Part shown: piece after piece, positions 35,709-42,683 of the stretch
How the letters are laid out: every line of letters begins with the position of its first letter
Numbering within the stretch: the stretch's first letter is position 1
Source of the DNA: Chryseobacterium gleum
GTDB taxonomy: Bacteria > Bacteroidota > Bacteroidia > Flavobacteriales > Schleiferiaceae
Length of the DNA stretch: 64,000 nucleotides
Assembly (NCBI GenBank): GCA_945883565.1
Contig: CAMCXO010000003.1
Span: 62,001-126,000, forward strand
Direction of reading: 5' to 3'
Notes under the pieces: model-generated
The model's database searches: none
Told to the model about the DNA's origin: nothing
Seen by the model: only the letters and a program-made list of their open reading frames with translations
Translations under genes and position numbers: made by a program

Positions 35709-36108
35709 TCATTTTTTGGTTAAAGGTGAGTTGCAATTCTTTCATGATGGGGTAATACTTATGGTCAATCAACTGTTCCATTTCTGTAGCTTTTTCTTCA
35801 TCGTAGGTGTGGCTTGTCAAATTCCTATCTTCCAATAACTGCATCCAATCATGCCCTTGTTTGATTAACCCAACTTCAAAGGCTTTTTTCAATGCAGACC
35901 TTGGTGATTTTACATCCTGAAAACCTTGCTCTTCCAAAAAATCTTTCAAAAGTTTCCAGGCAAGCTCAAAACCCATTTCAAACAATTGAATGATGCCTGC
36001 TTTTTGTACCAAATCTGGTTGTACGATAGCTAGAGCCACTTCAAGATGGCTCATTACTTTATTATAATTATGCAAGCGTTGATGCCAGCGTATATCTTGT
36101 GTACTCAT
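35698..36108 (-). CDS. hepT: HEPN-domain protein (HI0074 / HepT-like), probable toxin
   Basis: 136 residues, all helical. The motif RNLTSHTY matches RX4HXY, the RNase and AMPylation motif of HepT toxins. The upstream helix has [20 protein letters not shown]. In older annotation this family is called nucleotidyltransferase substrate-binding protein. With MntA it forms a toxin-antitoxin pair. The start overlaps the hsdM stop as ATGA, so it is expressed from the methylase promoter. Toxicity is inferred from the motif. Confidence 0.88.
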   Translation of the reverse strand: MSTQDIRWHQRLHNYNKVMSHLEVALAIVQPDLVQKAGIIQLFEMGFELAWKLLKDFLEEQGFQDVKSPRSALKKAFEVGLIKQGHDWMQLLEDRNLTSHTYDEEKATEMEQLIDHKYYPIMKELQLTFNQKMNEK

Positions 36109-37715
36109 ACTTTAACTTTCGAAAGGTTCATACTTATTTGTTCATTCAATTGGGCTTCTTCTTTCAGTTGTGCTTCCAACTCTGACTTCAAACTGGTAAA
36201 GCGTTCAGCAAAATTGAAGTCGTCTTCTTCATCAGGTAAACCCACATATCTGCCAGGAGTAAGCACATAGTCGAGTTCTCTTATCTTACTGATGGGTGCA
36301 GAGGCACAAAAGCCGGGGATGTCTTCATCACCACCTTTAACCACCCCGTCAGCCTCCGGCTGCCACCCCTCCAAAGGAGGGGAATTTCTCCAATTGTGGT
36401 AGGTGCTGGTGATTTTGTCTATGTCTTCTTTTGAAAGTTCTTTAGTTCTACGGTTAATCAAATGCCCCAAGTTTCGGGCATCAATAAATAAAATCTCGTT
36501 GCTTCGGTCTCTGAAACCACCCCGCCCTTCGGGCACCCCTCCAGAGGAGGGGAATTTGCCGGTGCGGTTGCGGCTCATAAACCATAAAGCGGCAGGAATT
36601 TGGGTGTTTAAAAACAATTTGGCAGGTAGGTTTACAATGCAATCAATCAAACCGTTTTCAACCAAGGCTTTTCTTATGTCGCCTTCGCCTGATGTTTTAG
36701 ATGTCAATGCACCTTTTGCCAATACCACACCTGCTTGTCCGCTTGGTGCTAAGTGGTAAATAAAATGTTGCATCCAGGCAAAGTTGGCGTTGCCTATTGG
36801 TGGTGTGCCGTATTGCCAACGTCCATCGGTTCGCATTAAGTCACCGCCCCAATCACTTACGTTAAACGGTGGATTCGCAATGATGTAATCTGCTTTCAGG
36901 TCTTTGTGAGCATCGTTTAAAAATGAACCTTCAATGTTCCATTTCACTTGTGAGCTGTCAATACCACGAATAGCCAAGTTCATTTTAGCCAGTCGCCAAG
37001 TGGTTTGGTTACTCTCTTGTCCGTAAATGGAAATGTCGTTTACTTTTCCTTGGTGTTCGGTTACAAATTTCTCGGAGTGAACAAACATACCACCCGAACC
37101 ACAACAAGGGTCAAATACCCGGCCTTTGTATGGTTCCAGCATTTCCACCAATAATTCTACAACGCTTCTTGGCGTGTAGAACTGTCCGCCTTTCTTGCCT
37201 TCAGCAAGTGCAAACTCACCCAAGAAATATTCAAAAACGTGTCCAAGCACATCGGCACTTCTTGCTTTGGCATCGCCTAAGGCAATGTTTCCAACCAAGT
37301 CAATCAGTTCACCCAAACTGGTCGGGTCAAGATTTTGTCGGGCAAATACTTTTGGTAAAACACCTTTCAAGGAAGCATTTTCTTTTTCAATAGCGTCCAT
37401 GGCATCATCCACAAACTTCCCAATTTCAGGTTGTTTGGCTTTCGATTGCAAATAGTTCCATCGGGCATCCTGCGGAACGAAGAATACATTTTCAGCTTTG
37501 TATTCGTCTTTGTCTTCGGGGTCTGCACCGTTTGCTTCGTCTGCTTTTAGTTTTGCATATTGTTCTTCAAAAGCATCAGAAATATATTTCAGGAAGATTA
37601 AACCTAACACAATGTGCTTGTATTCAGCTGCATCAATGTTCTTGCGGAGTTTGTCCGCTGTTTTCCAGAGTTGCTTCTCTAAAGGTTCTTCCGTTGTTGC
37701 TTTTTGTTTAGCCAT
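36105..37715 (-). CDS. hsdM: Type I restriction-modification DNA methyltransferase with two palindromic inserts
   Basis: 536 residues. The N-terminal helical domain starts [20 protein letters not shown]. The SAM site is [15 protein letters not shown], and the catalytic motif is [13 protein letters not shown] (N6-adenine type). The C-terminal region contains two in-frame inserts encoded by GC-rich palindromic repeats: [13 protein letters not shown] before [16 protein letters not shown], and [18 protein letters not shown] before [12 protein letters not shown]. Both lie in surface-type loops and keep the frame. No hsdR gene is in the window and hsdS is destroyed, so it is probably an orphan without specificity. 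Confidence 0.95.
   Translation of the reverse strand: MAKQKATTEEPLEKQLWKTADKLRKNIDAAEYKHIVLGLIFLKYISDAFEEQYAKLKADEANGADPEDKDEYKAENVFFVPQDARWNYLQSKAKQPEIGKFVDDAMDAIEKENASLKGVLPKVFARQNLDPTSLGELIDLVGNIALGDAKARSADVLGHVFEYFLGEFALAEGKKGGQFYTPRSVVELLVEMLEPYKGRVFDPCCGSGGMFVHSEKFVTEHQGKVNDISIYGQESNQTTWRLAKMNLAIRGIDSSQVKWNIEGSFLNDAHKDLKADYIIANPPFNVSDWGGDLMRTDGRWQYGTPPIGNANFAWMQHFIYHLAPSGQAGVVLAKGALTSKTSGEGDIRKALVENGLIDCIVNLPAKLFLNTQIPAALWFMSRNRTGKFPSSGGVPEGRGGFRDRSNEILFIDARNLGHLINRRTKELSKEDIDKITSTYHNWRNSPPLEGWQPEADGVVKGGDEDIPGFCASAPISKIRELDYVLTPGRYVGLPDEEDDFNFAERFTSLKSELEAQLKEEAQLNEQISMNLSKVKV
36340..36387. repeat. Palindromic repeat insert A in hsdM
   Basis: It reads ACCACCCCGTCAGCCTCCGG, continuing into the hairpin CCCCTCC-AAA-GGAGGGG and AATTT. 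Same family as insert B and as dispersed Bacteroidota intergenic palindromes. It encodes [16 protein letters not shown] on the hsdM strand. Confidence 0.8.
36516..36557. repeat. Palindromic repeat insert B in hsdM
   Basis: It has the order ACCACCCC, GCCCTTCGGGC hairpin, then CCCCTCC-AGA-GGAGGGG and AATTT. It encodes [14 protein letters not shown] on the hsdM strand. It shares both ends with insert A and differs in the middle. Confidence 0.8.
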
Positions 37716-38308
37716 TATATTCTGTTAAGCATTAATTCGTTTAAAGTCTGCTTATTTAAGTTTTTAATGCCCATTATCGTCATTTGGTGCGGTGGCAAAA
37801 ATGGCTCTTTTGGTTTTGCGAAGGGTCGGCTTTTGTGACGGACAAAACCAAATGTACTGTTAGTGCGGCTGACGAATGTATTCTTAATAAATGTTTAGGC
37901 TTGAAGTCAGCAATTACCTGTCCCAACAGCTAAACACGGTCAGTTTGAAAGTCTGTCTGCTTGGTGCATATGGTCTGTACGTTGAGTCCATTTTCAATCA
38001 TTGTCTTGCTGTGTAGTCTGTCTTTTTAGCATTGGTGGTAACTTATATATATACGGTAGTACACTGTACTTTTTCTGGCTTATTGTGGTTTGTTATTTTG
38101 CGTAGTGTATTCAGTATTAGTGGTTTTGTTTGTTTTGGTAGAATTAGCTGCGTTCTGGGTCAATTGATCTAGGGAGCTGTTGATTTTATTTACTTTGGTT
38201 AGGGTTATGTGGATCGAAATGGTGGTGGTCTTCGTGGTGTTTTGTGGCCCCAAAATCGTGTTCAAAGAGTTCGTAAAAAGGGTTTTGAGATATCCCGATG
38301 AATCTAAA
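37716..38308. other. Intergenic stretch upstream of hsdM, no gene seen
   Basis: No frame of convincing length or composition. It should contain the hsdM-hepT-mntA promoter on the minus strand, but no clear TAnnTTTG pair was found. An AT-rich alternating TATATATATA tract lies near 38046. Nothing else is supported. Confidence 0.5.
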
Positions 38309-38334
38309 TAGCCCACGGTTTAAACCGTGGGCTA
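38309..38334. repeat. 26-bp perfect palindrome at the head of the 21-bp array
   Basis: TAGCCCACGGTTT and its complement AAACCGTGGGCTA abut without a loop. Palindromes of this sequence are dispersed in Bacteroidota genomes. It lies 12 bases before the first recognisable array unit. Confidence 0.85.
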
Positions 38335-38346
38335 TGAGAAGGGTAT

Positions 38347-39394
38347 TGTTGAATGTTTGAAGTTTGTGGTTTTAGGGTGAAAGGCATTGGTGCAAATGAA
38401 GGTGTTGTGGGTTTAGCGACTCTTTTTGTTGGTAGAACTGAAAACGTTAGCGGTGAAATTGAAAATGCGCGCGGTGGAACCGATAACGTTCGTGGTGGAA
38501 AAGAAAACCTTGGTGGTTTGTTGTAAATGCGCGCGGTGCAGTGTTGAATTCTGTTGCTTAGTGTTGAAGCCGATGGTGCAAATGAAAAAGTTGGCGGAAG
38601 AATTGAAAATGTTCGTCGCTTAATTGCAAAGGGCTTTGGTGCAGCGTTTGACGCCGATGGTGCAGCGGATAATGGACGTGGTAAAACTGAAAATGCCAGC
38701 GGTGCAATTGAAAATGCCTATAGTTTGCTGTTTGATGCCTGTAGTTCGATGGTTGATGCGGGTATACAAAGTTGAAGAGGCCGGCAGTTGAATTGAAAAA
38801 GCCAACACCTGAAAGTGATGAAGCCTTCCGCTTTTCTTAAAACGTCGGTCGCTTTTTTGCAGAAGCCTGTGGTGGATGGTTTGAAGCCATGTCGGGAATG
38901 TTGGATGTCGGCTGCTTTTTTGAAAATGCCGGTTTCGTTTTTGAAAACGTCGACTGATTTTTTACAGATGCCAGGAGTTGATGGTTTGAAGCGGGCTTGG
39001 GAATTGAAAATGCGGGCTGCTTTTTTGCGGACGTTTGTGGTTTAGGGCGAGAAGCCATGTTTTGATGGTTTGAAGTGGGAGGATTTTTTGAAATGCCGGC
39101 AGAAGATTTGAAGAAGGCCATATTTGATGGTTTGACGTTGGTGCCGGAATGTTTGAAGTGGGCGGTTGAATGTTTGAAGCGGGCGGTTGAATGTTTGATG
39201 CCGGCGGTTGAATGTTTGAAGCGGGCGGTTGAATGTTTGATGCCGGCGGTTGAACGTTTGAAGCCATCGGTTGAATGTTTGAAGCGGACGGTTTAACGTT
39301 TGAAGCGGGCGGTTTAACGTTTGAAGCGGGCGGTTGAACGTTTGAAGCCGGCGGTTGAATTTTAGAAGTCAATTAATGATGGTTTGATGCTTTT
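38347..39394. repeat. About fifty degenerate 21-bp tandem units
   Basis: The stretch divides into consecutive 21-base units of the form GGTnnAAnTGAAAATGnnnGC, grading into GGTTGAATGTTTGAAGCGGGC. Sample starts: 38431, 38452, 38473, 38494, 38575, 38596, 38659, 38680, 38701, 39164, 39185, 39206, 39269, 39332. The register slips only by -3 near 38560 and by +1 between about 38830 and 39160. The right end is nearly uniform and the left end strongly diverged. The minus strand reads as heptapeptides such as PPASNIQ, with stops, so no intact gene spans it. Function unknown. Confidence 0.85.
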
Positions 39395-39496
39395 TCAATT
39401 TATTTTTAAGCGGGTTGATTTTCTTGGCCTGCGGCAATTAAATTCTTGCAATTGATTGATCTTTTGGGCGCCTCAATCGCCGGCGCAGGGCTTGTT

Positions 39497-39518
39497 CCTT
39501 TTGGCTTGACCCAAAAGG
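39497..39518. repeat. Small hairpin repeat
   Basis: CCTTTTGG (39497-39504) and CCAAAAGG (39511-39518) flank CTTGAC. It lies between the 21-bp array and the first long direct repeat. Confidence 0.6.
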
Positions 39519-39520
39519 TC

Positions 39521-39787
39521 AAGCTGGACGCTTTGGGGTAATGTTTTTGGGAAAAATTGTCTGGAATTATGTCGCCCCTTCGGGGCTTATAGGTTATGGG
39601 TACGGTTATTCTATAATCATGTCGCCCCTTCGGGGCTTTGTTTTTAGTCTAAATTGTTTTTTCTGCTTTTTTTGAGTCGCCATGCTGAAGGGGTCGGGGG
39701 GTTGAATATTGTTTATTGGGACCATTAGGACTATTGGGACTTTAGGGACGTAGTTGTTGCTGCTTTGGATTTGCGCCAGGGATTGCA
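39521..39787. repeat. Long direct repeat, copy 1
   Basis: 267 bases starting AAGCTGGACGCTTTGGGG and ending GCGCCAGGGATTGCA. It contains two GCCCC-TTCG-GGGC hairpins (39574-39586, 39624-39636). Copy 2 lies 382 bases downstream. No coding frame of note. Confidence 0.85.
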
Positions 39788-39858
39788 ATTGAAGAATGGC
39801 GGCCGGGCGAGCTCCTTCGTGTGGTCTTACTATGCCTCTTCGGCGGTGTAGCAGTCGC

Positions 39859-39905
39859 CATTGTCTGAACACGATTTTTAGGATTAATGGATGGGCATGA
39901 TTAAG
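39859..39905 (+). repeat. Left arm of a 47-bp imperfect inverted repeat
   Basis: Starts CATTGTCTGAACACGATTTT and ends in GGGCATGATTAAG-like sequence. The right arm is at 40216-40263. The pair encloses copy 2 of the direct repeat, giving a MITE-like unit of about 405 bases. Confidence 0.65.
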
Positions 39906-40177
39906 CTGGACGCTTTGGGGTAATGTTTTTGGGAAAAATTGTCTGGAATTATGTCGCCCCTTCGGGGCTTATAGGTTATGGGTACGGTTATTCTATAATC
40001 ATGTCGCCCCTTCGGGGCGTTGTTTTTAGTTTAAATTGTTTTTTCTGCTTTTTTTGAGTCGCCATGTGAAGGGGTCGGGGAGTTGAATATTGTTTATTGG
40101 GACCATTGGTATCATTAGGACTATTGGGACTTTAGGGACGTAATTGTTGCTGTTTGGGATTTGCGCCAGGGATTGCA
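39903..40177. repeat. Long direct repeat, copy 2
   Basis: 275 bases matching 39521-39787, with scattered changes and an extra GGTATCATT-like insertion near 40110. The two hairpins recur at 39955-39967 and 40006-40018. Confidence 0.85.
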
Positions 40178-40215
40178 GCGGAAAGCCCGCAGCCACCTTG
40201 ACCAAAGCCTTTTGA

Positions 40216-40263
40216 TTTAATCATGCCCATCCTTAAATCCAGAAAATCATGGTTCAGACAATG
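40216..40263 (-). repeat. Right arm of the 47-bp inverted repeat
   Basis: TTTAATCATGCCCATCC at its left end and GGTTCAGACAATG at its right end complement the arm at 39859-39905 with a limited number of mismatches. Confidence 0.65.
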
Positions 40264-40392
40264 GCGGCGAGGACTTGCAGCGGAAAGCCCGGCCCGCGAG
40301 GGGCTGAAGGGGTTTTGGCTTTGTATGGTTATTATGCCCCGAGCGGGGGCGCCCAAATTGAGGGCTTTATGTGGGGGAAAAGGCGGGCTAAC

Positions 40393-41304
40393 TTAAACGC
40401 CGTGTGTGGTGTTGTTGTGCATTTTGATTGTGGCGAGTATGCGTTTAAGGGTGGCGAGGGTTTTGGGTATTTTTGGGGTGCTTAAGGGGTTTGTAAAGGG
40501 GCCTCCCATTTTCAACACAGCGCGGTAAAACTGGGCGCTGCTTATTCCCCATTTTAGTAAGAAGGTGTAACGGCCTTTGTTTTTGTTTACGCGTTTGGTC
40601 GATTTTGATCCAAAGTGATAAACGAGAGAATGTCCGCAGCCTTTGAAAATGCGCACTCCGGCTGCATAAAGTTTTCGCGACAAATCGGGATCTGAATACA
40701 TTCCCGGGCTATACTCTATGCTCATGCCGCCTACTAAATCCCACAACACCAAAGGCATTAAAATGGGAGGCCATGAGCTTCCATTCCAATCGTTTCGTTT
40801 TAAATCAGGAGCGTTTTTAAGCAAGGCTTCTTCTTGAAAAGTTTCGAGATTTTGCCCAAAATCGCCCACCACTACGCAAGGGTTTCCGGTTGGTTGTGGC
40901 TCTATCATGGTGCCCGAAAGCATAAAATTTTGGGTGTTTAGCTGTGTGGCATGGTCTAAAAGCACCCGATCCCAATTGGGTAAAACATACATATCGTCGT
41001 TTAGATACGCTATGTAATGGCCTTTAACAAGCGGTCGGGCTGCGTTTAATCCAAAGCAAATGCCAAGATTTAAAGGCGAATAAACAAAATCGAGTTCTTC
41101 TTGGCTTAGGAGCCAATCTAGTGTACCGTCTTTGGCTTCGTTGGCCACTACAATAATTTGAATTCCGGGTTGGGAGTGCTTTTGAAGGCTGCCTATGCAC
41201 AGTTTCAAATAAGGCAGATTGTTCCAACTTGGCACTAAAACGCTTATTTGGTATTGGTTTTTAAGGCTTCGGTGGTGTAGTTGAATGTGGTCTGCTAAAT
41301 TCAT
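40393..41304 (-). CDS. Family 2 glycosyltransferase
   Basis: 303 residues. A GT-A fold: ISVLVPSWNNLPYLKLCIGS, then IIVVANEAKDGTLDWL, and the metal-binding stretch YIAYLNDDMYVLPNWD. Acceptor-side residues continue with WDLVGGMSIEYSPGMYSDPDL. No membrane helix. Likely adds sugars to a surface glycan. The start overlaps the exonuclease stop as ATGA, so the two are co-expressed. Confidence 0.92.
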   Translation of the reverse strand: MNLADHIQLHHRSLKNQYQISVLVPSWNNLPYLKLCIGSLQKHSQPGIQIIVVANEAKDGTLDWLLSQEELDFVYSPLNLGICFGLNAARPLVKGHYIAYLNDDMYVLPNWDRVLLDHATQLNTQNFMLSGTMIEPQPTGNPCVVVGDFGQNLETFQEEALLKNAPDLKRNDWNGSSWPPILMPLVLWDLVGGMSIEYSPGMYSDPDLSRKLYAAGVRIFKGCGHSLVYHFGSKSTKRVNKNKGRYTFLLKWGISSAQFYRAVLKMGGPFTNPLSTPKIPKTLATLKRILATIKMHNNTTHGV

Positions 41305-42632
41305 GCTGACTGGTATTTGCCATGCCCTAAGGTCATTAGCCAGAATTGGCCTCGCATATAGGCATCGCCGGGCATTTTGATGAGTAGGTTATCGAGGCGG
41401 GAGAGGTCGGTTATTTCGTTTGATAGTTTGAAGTAGCACATTTCTATTTTATTGAAATGGGCTTTTACATAGGCTTTTTCGCCGGTTTTACGCCCGCTTA
41501 CCACCACGGATAAAGGTGTTTGAAGTTGTATGGTGTTGAGGGCATTTTGCCAATTGGTTTGGTATTCGGGACTTTGACGGGCGGTTAAGCAAGGGCTGCT
41601 GCAATGGTGGTAGGGTCCGAGGAGTGCGCAATGGCGTTGTCCGGCCTGTTTTAACGGACATAATTCGAATTCGCGTTGAAAAAAGCGCAATACTTTTTTG
41701 GCGTGTTCCAGTTTGGTGAAGAAGGCCAGCTGTTGTTCATCTATTTCCACGTTTTTTAGAAACTCTAAACCTTGGGTTTCGTGGTTTATACAAATGGCAA
41801 CGCCTTTGCCAAGAGGAGGATAGGCTTGTGGATTGAGGGCTTTTTGTCGTTCGGCTTGCAAACGAATTCTGGCTATGCACCTATGTCCGGCGGGTTCTAT
41901 CTCTAAATCGGCTATTCGGTTTTGAATGCTTACGTCGCCGGCTTCGGGCGATAAGAAGAGTTTAGAGAGCTCGCTGTGCATGCGTTCGGCAATGCCTGCC
42001 TTAAGCAATTGGCCTTGATTATCGCGCAAATAATAAATACCGGTTTCGTTTTTAACGCCGTCTAAAAGGGCCTGAAGTTTTTTGGGGGGTTGTTCGGCCT
42101 TATCGCCTTGAATGCCTAAGGCGGAGATGCGTTTTTCTAAATCCATCTCCAGCAATTTGCTAAACAATTCGGTGGTGGCCCGGGCATCGTCGCCGGCTCG
42201 GTGGCTGCGTGGAAGCCAAATACCCAAGGATTCGCAAAGGCTGCTGAGTTTATAGCTGGTTAAATCGGGCAAGAATTTGCGGCTCCAGTTTACCGTATCG
42301 ATGGTGTTGCGCTCGTATTTATAACCCAGCCGCTCAAATTCCAATTGAAGCATTCGGTAATCGAAGGCTACCCCATGCCCAACCAAAACCGCTTGATCGG
42401 TTATTTCGACTATGCGCTTGGCAAGTTCGTGGAAGCGTGGCGCTCTGCGCAGCATATGGGGTTCTATTCCCGTCATTTTTTGAACATAGGCCTGAATGGG
42501 CTTATCGGTATGCACCAAAGAAATCATTTGGTCTACCACTTCTTTGCCATTAAACCTAAATAAAGCAATTTCTATGATGGCCTCTTCGTTGAAGCGGCCC
42601 CCTGACGATTCTATATCAACCACCACATACAT
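41301..42632 (-). CDS. DEDDh exonuclease fused to a degenerate GIY-YIG domain
   Basis: 443 residues. Residues 1 to about 170 are a DnaQ-like exonuclease: VVDIESSGG, then VLVGHGVAFDYRML, and HRAGDDARATTEL as the last motif. Residues about 190-260 look like a UvrC-type GIY-YIG domain (ETGIYYLRDNQGQLLKAGIA), but the second motif is LLKAGIA rather than YVGK and the catalytic Arg is not evident. The rest resembles the C-terminal part of the epsilon-UvrC fusion family. Probable DNA repair or processing nuclease. Confidence 0.88.
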   Translation of the reverse strand: MYVVVDIESSGGRFNEEAIIEIALFRFNGKEVVDQMISLVHTDKPIQAYVQKMTGIEPHMLRRAPRFHELAKRIVEITDQAVLVGHGVAFDYRMLQLEFERLGYKYERNTIDTVNWSRKFLPDLTSYKLSSLCESLGIWLPRSHRAGDDARATTELFSKLLEMDLEKRISALGIQGDKAEQPPKKLQALLDGVKNETGIYYLRDNQGQLLKAGIAERMHSELSKLFLSPEAGDVSIQNRIADLEIEPAGHRCIARIRLQAERQKALNPQAYPPLGKGVAICINHETQGLEFLKNVEIDEQQLAFFTKLEHAKKVLRFFQREFELCPLKQAGQRHCALLGPYHHCSSPCLTARQSPEYQTNWQNALNTIQLQTPLSVVVSGRKTGEKAYVKAHFNKIEMCYFKLSNEITDLSRLDNLLIKMPGDAYMRGQFWLMTLGHGKYQSA

Positions 42633-42683
42633 TGCGCGAATATAGCTTTTAGCCCAAGGCGGCTCTTTACCTTTGAGTAATTG

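Noticed and set aside
38962-39372. 136-codon minus-strand frame with PPASNIQ repeats
   Set aside because: It covers only part of the 21-bp array, uses an arbitrary start, and other parts of the array have stops or another frame; it reads as a by-product of the repeat rather than a gene.
38347-39394. CRISPR array
   Set aside because: Units are only 21 bases with no constant-repeat/unique-spacer alternation of CRISPR size, and no cas genes are present.
39606-40485. Several 70-90 codon frames in the repeat region up to the GT2 3' end
   Set aside because: They run through duplicated hairpin repeats or antisense to GT2 and show no protein-like composition.
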